A stretch of 64,000 bases of DNA from positions 1-64,000 of the forward strand of contig CAZUHP010000002.1 of assembly GCA_964620595.1 (NCBI GenBank), read 5' to 3'. Each line of letters begins with the position of its first letter. Positions within the stretch are counted from its first letter, which is position 1. Under the pieces are notes generated by a model that ran no database searches, was not told the origin of the DNA, and worked only from the letters and a program-made list of their open reading frames with translations. The stretch comes from Desulfocarbo sp964620595 (lineage in GTDB: Bacteria > Desulfobacterota > Desulfarculia > Desulfarculales > Desulfarculaceae). A program made the translations under genes and the position numbers. Below, piece by piece: positions 50,987 through 60,156 of this stretch.

Positions 50987-51424
50987 CTAGCAACCTTCGT
51001 CCTCGGGTATGGCTGGAATGGACGCTGGCGTGTCCGGCTTGGGCGCAGGGGCCGGCGCCGCCTGACTGGCGGGCGGAGATGCCGCCCCGGTTCCCTCGGG
51101 GCAGCCCGGCTTGGGCGCGCCGGAGGTGCGCACCTGGCCCGCCCGCTTCACCTGCTCGGCCACGTCGTACATGACAGAGAGGTCATAGTAGCTCCAGGCC
51201 TTGATAGAGGTGGGGTCGGCCTGCACCGCTTGGCGGAAGAAGGCCTTGGCCTGGCTGTAGCGACCGCGGTTGAAGGCTTCCACTCCATAACGCAGCTTTT
51301 CTGCACACAGCTTCTTATCCAGGCAGACCGCAGGCTTTTTCACCTCGGCCTCCACCGCCAGGCTAATGCCCAACCCCAGGGCCACTACCACACCCAGGGC
51401 AACCAGCACGCGATTGAGCCTCAT
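50987..51424 (-). CDS. Small exported protein with a TPR-like helix pair
   Basis: A 145-residue protein I do not recognise. Residues 1-25 form a signal peptide or membrane anchor (RVLVALGVVVALGLGISLAV). Residues about 45-80 (YGVEAFNRGRYSQAKAFFRQAVQADPTS) are one tetratricopeptide-like repeat. The rest is Pro/Ala-rich and ends in IPEDEGC. Two cysteines near the N-terminus (CLDKKLC) and two near the end might form disulfides. The start at 51424 has GGGAGGT; an ATG at 51457 would put 11 polar residues before the signal. Confidence 0.7.
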   Translation of the reverse strand: MRLNRVLVALGVVVALGLGISLAVEAEVKKPAVCLDKKLCAEKLRYGVEAFNRGRYSQAKAFFRQAVQADPTSIKAWSYYDLSVMYDVAEQVKRAGQVRTSGAPKPGCPEGTGAASPPASQAAPAPAPKPDTPASIPAIPEDEGC

Positions 51425-51598
51425 GCCGTAAGGACCTCCCCAATCAAAGGCGGCCACACCGTATACATCCGGGAGCGCCGCCGGTTTTGGTTATTGTAAT
51501 TGGCTAGATGCAATTAAGGACCAGTATAACAGCCTCCAGACACTATCTCAACCCGCCCCTAGGCTGGGGCCGGTTTTGGCACAATCGGTTGTCCATGG

Positions 51599-52336
51599 TT
51601 AGTCCAGGCCAGCGCGCCGGGCCAGTTGGATTCTCAGAACCTCTTGTAATATTTGACCTAATCTGCGCCGGGTCTCCGGGGCCACCTCCTCGAACTGGGC
51701 TGCGGTCACTGCCAGCGCCCCCCGGCCCGACCCCTCCGGCTGGCCGCTGCGCTTCACCCGGGCCTTGAGTAGCAGGGTCTCTGGGCCGTTTATCACAGCC
51801 AGGTTCAGTTGTTGCCCCGGCTCGAAGCTCCAGGAGGCGGCGTGGGAAAAGCGCACACCCCCGGCCGAGATGTCCAGGATGGTCAGGGGGGTGCGGTCCG
51901 GCCAGAAACAGAGCTGGAGGCCGCAGTCGCCCGAGGGCTCCAGGCGGTAGTCGAGGCGCAGGGTGAAGCCGGTGAGTTTTTTGGGGCCGGCTACGATGAG
52001 TACCGTTTCCTTGAGGTCGGGCCCTAGCCGGTAGTCTTCTTTTATCGCCTTGAGCGGGGTCTGGTACCCCACCCGGAGCCAGCGGCCGCCGGGGATGTCG
52101 TGGTAACGGGCCAGGAAGGTGACCTCCAGGGGGCGTCCCACATAGGAGCGGGTGGTGGGCGGTTGGGTCTGGGCCAGGATCAGGTGGCCCTGGGGGGTCA
52201 AGTCGTGCAGCACCGAGGAACGCACGTCTATGAGGTCACGGTCCAGGTCGGTGGCCAGGATCAGCTCCACCGGCCGGCCGGGGCGCAGGCAGGCGGCGCG
52301 CAGTACATCCTGGGGGGGCAGGTCCTGTTCGTTCAT
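51599..52336 (-). CDS. PilZ domain protein, likely cyclic di-GMP receptor
   Basis: A 245-residue protein. The C-terminal half is a PilZ domain: RLDYR (residues 127-131) is the RxxxR motif and DISAGG (155-160) is the DxSxxG motif, the two contacts for cyclic di-GMP. The N-terminal 115 residues resemble a YcgR-type flagellar-brake domain in position (a beta-rich segment with GHLILAQTQPP and ARYHD). I infer a regulator of motility or exopolysaccharide in response to cyclic di-GMP. CheX and a chemoreceptor gene are in the same window. Confidence 0.8.
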   Translation of the reverse strand: MNEQDLPPQDVLRAACLRPGRPVELILATDLDRDLIDVRSSVLHDLTPQGHLILAQTQPPTTRSYVGRPLEVTFLARYHDIPGGRWLRVGYQTPLKAIKEDYRLGPDLKETVLIVAGPKKLTGFTLRLDYRLEPSGDCGLQLCFWPDRTPLTILDISAGGVRFSHAASWSFEPGQQLNLAVINGPETLLLKARVKRSGQPEGSGRGALAVTAAQFEEVAPETRRRLGQILQEVLRIQLARRAGLD

Positions 52337-52442
52337 GGGGTTGGGGTACGTCTCCGCAAGGCTTTATAAGTCACGCCCTTGACAGGACTTCGGGTAGCCA
52401 TCACTATAACCACAACAATCCAGGCAGGCGAGGTGACGCTCC

Positions 52443-52745
52443 ATGATTTTCCTGATCAGGCTTTTACAGTTCGTGAGTTGGATCTTGGGTGCCTATATGT
52501 GGGTGGTCATCGCAGCCGCGGTCATCACCTGGGTGAGCCCCGATCCTTCCAACCCCATCGTGCGCTTTCTCTACGGTGTCACCGAGCCGGTGCTCTACCG
52601 CATCCGGCGCTTGATCCCCACCAACTTCGGCGGCATAGACATCGCCCCCATGCTGCTCATTTTTGTCATCCTCTTTGTGCAGCACGTGGTGCTGGACGGC
52701 ATCCTCAGCATGATCGTGGGGCCGGCGGTGGTCATACCCCGCTAG
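52443..52745 (+). CDS. YggT family membrane protein
   Basis: A 100-residue protein with two hydrophobic segments around a conserved polar loop (SPDPSNPIVRFLYGVTEPVLYRIRR), diagnostic of the YggT family. The family is linked in other bacteria to cell-division-region genes and osmotic tolerance, but its molecular role is unclear. GAGGTGA precedes the ATG. It is flanked by opposite-strand genes and is therefore a single-gene unit. Confidence 0.92.
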   Translation: MIFLIRLLQFVSWILGAYMWVVIAAAVITWVSPDPSNPIVRFLYGVTEPVLYRIRRLIPTNFGGIDIAPMLLIFVILFVQHVVLDGILSMIVGPAVVIPR

Positions 52746-52760
52746 GCAGCCGGCGCCGCC

Positions 52761-53222
52761 CTAGTCGTTGAAGCACACCTCCACCACAAAGTGGCCGGCC
52801 TTGGTGGAAAAGGGTATGGCGATGGAAGGCCCCTTGGCCAGGTGCTTGATACTGTGATTCTTGCCGCTGACCACGGTGGGTATGGAACCCTGCAACACCA
52901 GGCCCTTTTCCGCCAGCTCGCGGCGGGCGTCACCGGAGATCATGTTGGTGATCTCGCCCACGGCGTCTTCCACTTCCTTGTTGATCTTGGTTATGGTTTC
53001 TCCAAACATGTTGGAGACGATATAGCAGATACAAGGTTCGCTGAAGGAAATGGATAGCGAGCCTTCGGTTTCGCCGGTGATGCCGATGATGCCGGATACG
53101 TCGCCACCGGCGATCTGGTCTTTTTTCACGTAGGGTTTGCCGGCGGTGGCCTCGGTGAAGGCCATGGTCTTGAGCACGTTCAGCGTGGCCCGCAGGAAGG
53201 GGTTGATGAATTCGACGTTCAT
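52761..53222 (-). CDS. cheX: Chemotaxis protein CheX
   Basis: A 153-residue CheX/CheC-type phosphatase of CheY-P. The family helix with the acidic/Asn pair is present in EVEDAVGEITNMISGDAR (E and N are the catalytic residues of CheX). The ends NVEFINPFLRAT and PFSTKAGHFVVEV match CheX. It is short and cytosolic. It is divergent from the NUDIX gene, with a 132-base AT-richer promoter region between them. Confidence 0.9.
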   Translation of the reverse strand: MNVEFINPFLRATLNVLKTMAFTEATAGKPYVKKDQIAGGDVSGIIGITGETEGSLSISFSEPCICYIVSNMFGETITKINKEVEDAVGEITNMISGDARRELAEKGLVLQGSIPTVVSGKNHSIKHLAKGPSIAIPFSTKAGHFVVEVCFND

Positions 53223-53354
53223 GAACTCACATCCAAGCTAGGTGTGGAACTGATGGGGCGGCTCTGAATGATTATTGTTTGTTATCCTAACTTATTTATC
53301 GTTTTGCTGCCACATCGGCAAGGGGCCTGATTTGAGGGCAGGAGGGAAAAGCCA

Positions 53355-53915
53355 TTGCGCGCCTGGCATACCTTGAAACGCAAGCGGTTGCTGGATCATC
53401 CCGTGTTGCAGGTGGACCTGGCCCAGCGCAGCCGCGGGAGCGAGCCGGCCCATGAGTTCGTGCTGCTGGGTTCGCCGGATTGGGTCAACGTGGTGCCCGT
53501 CACGGCCGAGGGGCAGGTGGTGCTGATCCGCCAGTGGCGCCATGGCACCGGCGAAACCACCCTGGAGATACCCGGTGGCCTGATCGACCCGGGCGAATCG
53601 CCGCTCATGGCCGGCGCCCGGGAGCTGGCCGAAGAGACCGGCTATGAGGCCCGCCGGCTCGAGCTGTTGGGATGGGTGCATCCCAACCCCGCGCTCTTGA
53701 ACAACCGTTGCTACACCTGCCTGGCCCTGGATTGCCGGGCAGTGGGGCCGCCCCGGCTGGAGGAGACCGAGGATATCCAGGTGGAGTTGCGCCCCTTACA
53801 GGAGGTGCCGGGCCTCATCAGCGCCGGCGAGATAACCCACAGCCTGGTGGTGGCGGCCTTTGCCCGCTTTTGGCTGTCGCGCGGAGGGGTTGCCCCGGCC
53901 GCTGAATTGTTGTAA
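53355..53915 (+). CDS. NUDIX hydrolase (ADP-ribose pyrophosphatase type)
   Basis: A 186-residue NUDIX protein. The box GGLIDPGESPLMAGA-RELAEETGY fits GX5EX7REUXEEXGU exactly. The N-terminal strands and QWRHGTGETTLEIPGG are as in ADP-ribose pyrophosphatases, which hydrolyse ADP-ribose and similar nucleotide sugars. A TTG start at 53355 is supported by AGGAGGG at nine bases. SelA follows after about 50 bases on the same strand. Confidence 0.88.
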   Translation: MRAWHTLKRKRLLDHPVLQVDLAQRSRGSEPAHEFVLLGSPDWVNVVPVTAEGQVVLIRQWRHGTGETTLEIPGGLIDPGESPLMAGARELAEETGYEARRLELLGWVHPNPALLNNRCYTCLALDCRAVGPPRLEETEDIQVELRPLQEVPGLISAGEITHSLVVAAFARFWLSRGGVAPAAELL

Positions 53916-53967
53916 GCCAAGGAATCATGCATCCGCCGGCGGGCCGTTGCCGCCGGCCCTGGTTAGG

Positions 53968-55377
53968 ATGGAGCCCATGCCCGATCAGAGCCTTTTGGCC
54001 CGCTTGCCCAAGGTGGACCAGGTGCTGGCCCGGCCCGAGCTGGCCGAGACGAGCCTTGAGCTTCCCCGCAGCATCGTCAAGGAGGCGGTACGCGCCGAGC
54101 TGGAACATTTGCGCGAGGACATCCTGGCCGGCGGCACGCCTCCGGCCGAGGCGCTCACCCCCCAGGCCGTGGCCGCGGCTGCGGCGGAGCGGGCCCGGCT
54201 CCTGGCCCGGCCCTCCCTGCGGGGGGTGGTCAATGCCACCGGGGTGGTGGTGCACACCAACCTGGGCCGTTCGCTCCTGGCGGAGAGCGCCTTGCAGCGC
54301 CTGTTGGCCCTGAACCGTACCTATACCAACCTGGAGTACGACCTGGAGGCCGGCCGCCGGGGCTCGCGCTACGTGCATGCGGCCGAACTGCTGAGCGAAC
54401 TGACCGGCGCCGAGGCGGCGATCGTGGTGAACAACAACGCGGCCGCGGTCTTCCTGTGCTTGCAGACCCTGGCCCAGGGCCGGGAGGTCATCGTGAGCCG
54501 CGGCCAGTTGGTGGAGATCGGCGGCTCCTTCCGCATCCCCGATGTCATGGCCCGCTCCGGCGCAGTGCTCCGGGAGGTGGGCACCACCAACAAGACCCAC
54601 CTCCACGACTACGAGCAGGCCATCACCAGCCAGACCGCCCTGCTGCTCAAGGTGCACACCAGCAACTTCGCGGTGGTGGGGTTTCACCAGGAGGTGGGCC
54701 TGGCTGAACTCCGGGCACTGGCCGACCGCTACCACCTACCGGTCATGGAGGATCTGGGCTCGGGCAGCCTGGTGGACTTCTCCCGCTTCGGCCTGCCCAA
54801 GGAGCCCACCGTGCAGGAGGCCGTGGCCGCCGGCGCGGACCTGGTCACCTTCAGCGGCGACAAGCTCATGGGCGGGCCCCAGGCCGGCATAATCCTGGGG
54901 CGCCGCGATCTGGTGGAGGCGGTGCGCAACAATCCAGTGAACCGTGCCATGCGCATCGACAAGCTCACCCTGGCCGCCCTGGAGGCCACCCTGGAGATAT
55001 ACCGCGAGCCCCAGAAGGCGCTGGAGCTGATCCCCACCTTGCGCATGATCAGCACGCCCTACGAGCACCTGCGCAAGAAGGCGGCCTCCCTGGCCCGGCG
55101 GCTGAGGCGCCTGGGCCTGGCCCGGCTCAAGGTGGGCACCTGTGAAGGCGCCAGCCGGGTGGGGGGCGGCGCCCTGCCCTTGGCCGCGCCCCGCACCCGC
55201 CTGGTAGAGGTGGCGGTGGACGGCCTTTCCCCCACCCGCCTGGAGCAGGGCCTCCGCGCCTTTGAGCCGCCCATCATCTGCCGGCTGGAGGACGGGCGGC
55301 TGCTCATGGACGTGCGCACCATGCTGCCCGGCGACGACAAGCTCATCGCCGCCGCCTTGAGCCGCCTGGCCGCCTGA
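53968..55377 (+). CDS. selA: L-seryl-tRNA(Sec) selenium transferase
   Basis: A PLP enzyme that converts Ser-tRNA(Sec) to Sec-tRNA(Sec) with selenophosphate, needed for selenoprotein synthesis. The 469-residue protein has LPKVDQVL at the start and RGVVNATGVVVHTNLGRS, EAAIVVNNNAAAV and EIGGSFRIPD in the body. The PLP-binding lysine is in TFSGDKLMGGPQAG. The start may also be 53977, three codons later. Its presence matters here because mvhD carries an in-frame TGA. SelB, SelC and SelD are not in the window. Confidence 0.95.
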   Translation: MEPMPDQSLLARLPKVDQVLARPELAETSLELPRSIVKEAVRAELEHLREDILAGGTPPAEALTPQAVAAAAAERARLLARPSLRGVVNATGVVVHTNLGRSLLAESALQRLLALNRTYTNLEYDLEAGRRGSRYVHAAELLSELTGAEAAIVVNNNAAAVFLCLQTLAQGREVIVSRGQLVEIGGSFRIPDVMARSGAVLREVGTTNKTHLHDYEQAITSQTALLLKVHTSNFAVVGFHQEVGLAELRALADRYHLPVMEDLGSGSLVDFSRFGLPKEPTVQEAVAAGADLVTFSGDKLMGGPQAGIILGRRDLVEAVRNNPVNRAMRIDKLTLAALEATLEIYREPQKALELIPTLRMISTPYEHLRKKAASLARRLRRLGLARLKVGTCEGASRVGGGALPLAAPRTRLVEVAVDGLSPTRLEQGLRAFEPPIICRLEDGRLLMDVRTMLPGDDKLIAAALSRLAA

Positions 55378-55397
55378 CCCCGCCGAGGGAGGAAACC

Positions 55398-58007
55398 TTG
55401 CCCGCCGACGCACCCGACCGCGGACTCACCTACCAGGACCTGTTGCGTTTCGAAGAAACCTTGAAACCCCCCTTCCGCCGGGCCCTGGAGAGCGGCCGGG
55501 TGGACCTGCTGCCGCCGCCCCGGGCGGATGCGGACTCCAACGACCCCCTGGCCCGGGCAGTGGCCAAGGGGCGGGCCGTGTTCGACGAGCGGGCCGGCCG
55601 CCTGGTGCTGCCGCTCATGGCCGGCGGGCAGACCCTGGCCCTGTTGGTGATCTGGGGGGTGAAGGCCGAGCAACTGGCGCCCCAGGTGGCCAGCTTCCTC
55701 TCGGCCCTGGTGGAGACCGCCCTGGACATGGTGCGCCTGCGCCTGGCCGCGGAGACCGACCCGGTGACCGGCCTGTTGAACGAGTCGGCCCTGGACGAGG
55801 AGCTGACCCGGGCCCTGGCCGCGCTGACCCCGGCCAAGGTGCGCGGCCGCCCGGCCCTGGACCGCCAGCGCGGGGAGAGGGGCCTGTCGCTGCTGGCCCT
55901 GGAGCCGGAGGGCATGAACGCCCTGCTGGATCGCTATGGCCGGCGTTTCGGCGAGCAGGTGTTCCTGGAGGTGAGCCGCAAGATACGCGAGATGGCGGCC
56001 GACGCCAAGGCCTTGGCCCGGGCGGGGAACGCCTTTCTGGTGCTCTTGGAGGGCGGCGCCGGTGTGGCCCAGGAGACCGCCGGCCGCCTGCGCCGCAGTC
56101 TCAAGTCCCTGGAGCTGCCCACGCCCGACGGCGGGGTGTGGCTCCCCTGCCCGCGCATGGGGGCCGCCACCATGGACGCGCGCACCTATCAGCCCGGCGG
56201 CCTGGCCGCCGAGGCGGCGGCGGTGTTCAAGGGAAGGGTGTTGCGGACCCTGGCCTGCGCCGTGCGGGTGGGCCTGGACGAGCTGTTGTTCTTCGGTGAG
56301 ATCGTGGACAAGGCCGGCCGGGTCACCGAGGTGATGCCCCTGGACCGGGTGCGGCTGGACCTGGGCCGGCTGCACGGCCTGGCCGAGGGCGAACGCTTCC
56401 AGGTGGTGGCCGGGCCGGAGGGCGATGACGGCGGCGGTGATGGCTCGGGCAAGGCCGAGATCGTGGTGGTGAGCGTGGCCGAGGAGGAGGCGGTGGCCGA
56501 GGTGGTGGCCCTGTACGACCCCACCTGGAGCCTGAGGCCCGGTGACCGCCTCCGCCGCGCCAGCACGGAGAGCGCGGCCCCGGGCGAGTCCGCCAGCGAG
56601 GAGGTGGTGGAACTCGGCGGCCAGCGGGTGCGGGTGGTCTTGGACGAGGTGACCGGCCTGGCCTGCCACCGCTCCTTCGTGGCCCTGTTCTCGGCCATGT
56701 GCGAGGGAGAGTCCGCCTTTGCTGCGCTGGTGGTGCGGGTGGAAGGCTTGGAGGGCATGCGCGAGGAGGTGGGCCGGGTGGGGACCGACGCCCTCATGAA
56801 GGGCCTGGCCGGCGCCGCGCGCCAGGAGTTTGCTGACAGCGCGTTGTTGGGCCGCTTTGCGCCGGACACCCTGGCGGTGCTCTTGCCCGGGGCCGATGCC
56901 GAGGTGGCCAAGGACAAGGCCGAAAAGCTCCTCGCCCGCCTGGCCGACACCACCCAGCGGGCCCTGCGCGCCGGGGTGGCGGCCCACCCCTGTACCGGCT
57001 TCCAGGCGGCCGACACCCTGGACAACGCGGCCAAGGCCCTGGTGCACGCTGGTTTCCTGGAGCCCGGTGCGGTGGTTGTCTTCGACGCGGTGAGCCTGAA
57101 CATCTCGGGCGACGCCCTTTTCGCCCAGGGGCGCATCAGCGAGGCGGTGGCCGAATACGAGCGCGGCCTGGGGCTCCAGCCCGATGAGCCCAACCTGCTC
57201 AACTCGCTGGGGGTGTGCTACGGCCACCTGGGTCAGATGGACCAGGCCATGGCCTACTTCGAACGGGCGCTCGCCGCCGCCCCTGACGACTTCATGGCCC
57301 ATTACAACCTGGGCTACGCCCTCATGGGCCAGGGCCGGCTCTCCGAGGCCCGCCAGCGCCTGGAGGCCAGCCTGGCCTTGCAGCCCGACCACGCGGATAC
57401 CTTGTTCCAGTTGGGCCGCCTGGCCCAAGGCGAGGGCCGCCTGGCCGAGGCCCTGGACCTTTTCTCCCGCGCGGCCCAGCAGCCCGAGTGCCGGGTGGCG
57501 GTGCACCGCCACTTGGGCGAGGCCCTGGCTGCGGCCGGCCGCCTGGCCGAGGCCGAGGAGTCCTTTCACAAGGCGGTCAAGCTCAACCCCAATGACGCCG
57601 CCGCCCTGGCCAGCCTGGCGGAGATGTACCTGCACCGCGGGGCCAACCTGGAGATAGCGCTCTCCCTGGCCCGCAAGGCGCGGGAGCTGGAGCCTGCGGC
57701 CGCGCGGCACTTGCGTATCATGGCCGGTGCCCTCACTGCCTTGCAGCGCCTGGACGAGGCGGCCCGTCTCCTGGAGGAGGCAGTGGGCCGGCATCCCGAG
57801 GACCCCTTCCTGGCCCTGCAACTGGCCCGCCTGCAGGTGGAGCGTGGCGAGATCACCGCGGCCCGGGACGAGTTCATCCGGGCGCTCTCCCTGGAGCCTA
57901 ACCTGGAGGAGGCGCGCGCCGGCCTGGCCGCCCTGGACGAGGCGGCGCCGGCCGCGGCCGAGGCCGGTTCAGGGGATGAGGAGCCAGAGCCAGAAGGAGT
58001 AGCTTAG
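55398..58007 (+). CDS. Two degenerate GGDEF-like domains plus TPR array
   Basis: An 869-residue cytosolic protein. Residues about 115-300 begin DPVTGLLNESALDEEL, the usual entry into a GGDEF domain, but the GGDEF loop is replaced by AGNAF. A second copy near 410-550 begins DEVTGLACHRSF, and its loop is RFAPDTLAV. Neither can be an active diguanylate cyclase by sequence. From about residue 570 eight or so TPR units follow (AEYERGLGLQPDEPNLLNSL and later), with an acidic tail. I infer a signalling scaffold or protein-protein adaptor. The TTG start has GGGAGGAAACC upstream, and the gene begins 20 bases after selA, so it is probably in one operon with it. Its end overlaps the convergent AEC gene by 39 bases. 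Confidence 0.75.
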   Translation: MPADAPDRGLTYQDLLRFEETLKPPFRRALESGRVDLLPPPRADADSNDPLARAVAKGRAVFDERAGRLVLPLMAGGQTLALLVIWGVKAEQLAPQVASFLSALVETALDMVRLRLAAETDPVTGLLNESALDEELTRALAALTPAKVRGRPALDRQRGERGLSLLALEPEGMNALLDRYGRRFGEQVFLEVSRKIREMAADAKALARAGNAFLVLLEGGAGVAQETAGRLRRSLKSLELPTPDGGVWLPCPRMGAATMDARTYQPGGLAAEAAAVFKGRVLRTLACAVRVGLDELLFFGEIVDKAGRVTEVMPLDRVRLDLGRLHGLAEGERFQVVAGPEGDDGGGDGSGKAEIVVVSVAEEEAVAEVVALYDPTWSLRPGDRLRRASTESAAPGESASEEVVELGGQRVRVVLDEVTGLACHRSFVALFSAMCEGESAFAALVVRVEGLEGMREEVGRVGTDALMKGLAGAARQEFADSALLGRFAPDTLAVLLPGADAEVAKDKAEKLLARLADTTQRALRAGVAAHPCTGFQAADTLDNAAKALVHAGFLEPGAVVVFDAVSLNISGDALFAQGRISEAVAEYERGLGLQPDEPNLLNSLGVCYGHLGQMDQAMAYFERALAAAPDDFMAHYNLGYALMGQGRLSEARQRLEASLALQPDHADTLFQLGRLAQGEGRLAEALDLFSRAAQQPECRVAVHRHLGEALAAAGRLAEAEESFHKAVKLNPNDAAALASLAEMYLHRGANLEIALSLARKARELEPAAARHLRIMAGALTALQRLDEAARLLEEAVGRHPEDPFLALQLARLQVERGEITAARDEFIRALSLEPNLEEARAGLAALDEAAPAAAEAGSGDEEPEPEGVA

Positions 58008-58895
58008 GACGCTGAGGGCGTGGCTGGCGCTGATGGCCTGGGAGCTGAGTTCCACGTCGCCGCCCAACTGGCCGGCCATGATGACGGCCAGGGTGGCGCT
58101 GGGCGAGGAGAGCAGCACCACCGCCACCGCCCGGGGCAGCGCCTCCACCCCCAGCAGCCAAAGCAAGGCGAAGCCCACGGCCGGCATGGCGACCAGCTTC
58201 ACCGTCTGCATGGTCAATAGCCGCGCCCAGGACCCGCCCAGCCGCGTTTCCGAAAGCCTGGCCCCCACGATCAGGAGCGCCAGGGGCACTCCCAACCCGG
58301 CCAATATCTCCAGGGTGCGATCCAGGAAGTGGGGGATGCGCGCGCCGGACAGGGCCAGGCCCATGCCCAACAAGGTGGCCAGTATGATGGGGTTGAGCCC
58401 CAGGGACTTGAGGTATGATCCCTGGCCGGCGGCCTGGCCGCCCCAACGGGTGAGGGTGATGACCGAGAGCAGGTTCTGGGTGATGATGATGCTGGTGGCG
58501 ATCAGCCCGGCCGCGGCCAGGCCCGGCTGGCCCAGGGCATAGAACACCACCGCCAGCCCCATGAGTCCCTGGTTGCCGTGGATGGCGCATTGAATCCAAG
58601 AGGCGCGGTAGGGGCGCGGGGTGGCCGCCGCGGGCAGCAGCGCCCTTGCCAGCAAGAGGGCCAGCAGCCAGCCCATGAGCTGGCTGGCCACCGCCGTGAG
58701 CGCGGGCAGTGGTTGCAGGGACTCGGCCAGGGGCGCGTGGGCCACCGCCCGGAGGATCAAGGCGGGGATGGCCAGGTAATAGGCCAGCCGGTTGGCCGGC
58801 CCGATGAACCCCGGCGGGAAGAAGCCGCGCTTGGCTCCCGCGAAGCCCACCGCGATCACCAGGAACAGGGGAACTACCTTGAGGATCACGCTCAT
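57969..58895 (-). CDS. AEC family transporter
   Basis: A 308-residue inner-membrane carrier of the auxin-efflux-carrier family, with about ten hydrophobic segments. Start VPLFLVIAVGFAGAKRGFF, middle IHGNQGLMGLAVVFYALGQPG and end PSATLAVIMAGQLGGD are typical. Members move organic acids or lipophilic anions; the substrate is unknown. Its ATG overlaps the stop of the upstream GT4 gene by four bases. Confidence 0.88.
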   Translation of the reverse strand: MSVILKVVPLFLVIAVGFAGAKRGFFPPGFIGPANRLAYYLAIPALILRAVAHAPLAESLQPLPALTAVASQLMGWLLALLLARALLPAAATPRPYRASWIQCAIHGNQGLMGLAVVFYALGQPGLAAAGLIATSIIITQNLLSVITLTRWGGQAAGQGSYLKSLGLNPIILATLLGMGLALSGARIPHFLDRTLEILAGLGVPLALLIVGARLSETRLGGSWARLLTMQTVKLVAMPAVGFALLWLLGVEALPRAVAVVLLSSPSATLAVIMAGQLGGDVELSSQAISASHALSVLSYSFWLWLLIP

Positions 58896-60154
58896 GGCTG
58901 GGTTTCCGTGGCGGCCTCGGCCAACACCCGCGCCCAGCTGCCGGCCAGGCGGGCGCGGTCGAACAAGGAAGGCGGCGGGCCCAGCCGGGCCGGCGGCTCG
59001 GCCAGCCAGGCGCGCAGCACCCGGGCCACGCCGGCCGCATCGCCGGGCCGCAGCCACTCGCCCGCGCCGCAGGCCTCCACGATGGCCGCGGCGGCACCGG
59101 GCGGGGTGATGGCCAGGGTGGGCCGGCGCAGGGCCAGGTGCTCGAACAGCTTGGCCGGCACCATGCGCTCCAGGCCGGGAAGGTCGCCCAGGGTCATGAT
59201 GAGGGCATGGGCCCGGGCCATGCGCCGCAGGGCCTGGTCGTGGGGCAGGTAGGGACGGACCTGCACGGCAAGCCCGGCCAGGCCGGGGTCCAGCACCTGA
59301 CCGGACACGGCCCGGCCCATGATCTCCAGGGCCAGCCGCCCGCGCTCCTCGCGGCTGAGCAGGGCGGTCCCGGCCCAGAGGTCGTCCAGGGGATGGGATT
59401 CGAACACCGTGCCCGCGTAGAGAAGATGCAGGCGGCGGTCGGCCGGCGGGGAAGGCGCTTCCTGCTCCACAAAGGCGAAGTCCTCTGGGTCGTAGCCGTT
59501 CGGTATCCAGGCGTACTTGGTGTGCGGCCCGCCGTGCAGGCGTTGCAGCCGGCGGCACAGGGCGGGCGTGGTGGCCACCACCCGGGTCGCCCTGCGGACC
59601 AGGCGTCGTTCCAGGCTGAGCACTGCCCGCCGCCACAGGGGGCCGCCGCCGTGGGCAGTGAAACCCTTGCTGAAAAAACCGCTCCAGTCGTCGCGGAAGT
59701 CCAGCACCAAGGGCAGCCCGGTTCTCGCCGCCACCATCCGGCCCAGGATGAAGCTGGAAAAGGGCGGGCCGGTGACCACCACCGCCTCCACCTGGTGGCG
59801 CCGGGCCGCGGCCAGGGCGCCGGGCAGGGCGGTGGCCAGCCAGAGCACGTGCCGGTCCGGGAACAGGAATTCCGGCGCCAGGCGGCTCAGGCGGGCGGTC
59901 GCGCCTTTCGCGGTGGTGCTGCTCCCGCTGGTCTGCCGGGCCGGCTCCAGGCTGGGCAGACGGCGCACCACCAGGCCGGGCGGCAGGTCGCGGTCATAGG
60001 AGGTGTCCTGCACCGGCACCAGGGCGGTGCGCGGGGTCAGCACCACGGGCTGCCAGCCGTAACGGCCGATGTACTTGACCAGCTTCAGCGCCCGCTGCAC
60101 GCCGGCCCCGCCGGTGGGCGGGAACACGTAGCTGATGAGCAGAAAGCGGCGCAT
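58892..60154 (-). CDS. Glycosyltransferase family 4-like protein
   Basis: A 420-residue GT-B enzyme. The N-terminal domain starts MRRFLLISYVFPPTGGAGVQR. The middle has VLDFRDDWSGFF, a motif of the GT4 relatives that handle glycan or lipid assembly. The donor side has IPNGYDPEDF and LLYAGTVFESH. The start at 60154 follows GGAGGGT; longer upstream in-frame codons overlap the next gene. It is transcribed from the 61350 gene with a two-base gap and then coupled to the AEC transporter. Confidence 0.88.
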   Translation of the reverse strand: MRRFLLISYVFPPTGGAGVQRALKLVKYIGRYGWQPVVLTPRTALVPVQDTSYDRDLPPGLVVRRLPSLEPARQTSGSSTTAKGATARLSRLAPEFLFPDRHVLWLATALPGALAAARRHQVEAVVVTGPPFSSFILGRMVAARTGLPLVLDFRDDWSGFFSKGFTAHGGGPLWRRAVLSLERRLVRRATRVVATTPALCRRLQRLHGGPHTKYAWIPNGYDPEDFAFVEQEAPSPPADRRLHLLYAGTVFESHPLDDLWAGTALLSREERGRLALEIMGRAVSGQVLDPGLAGLAVQVRPYLPHDQALRRMARAHALIMTLGDLPGLERMVPAKLFEHLALRRPTLAITPPGAAAAIVEACGAGEWLRPGDAAGVARVLRAWLAEPPARLGPPPSLFDRARLAGSWARVLAEAATETQP

Positions 60155-60156
60155 GG

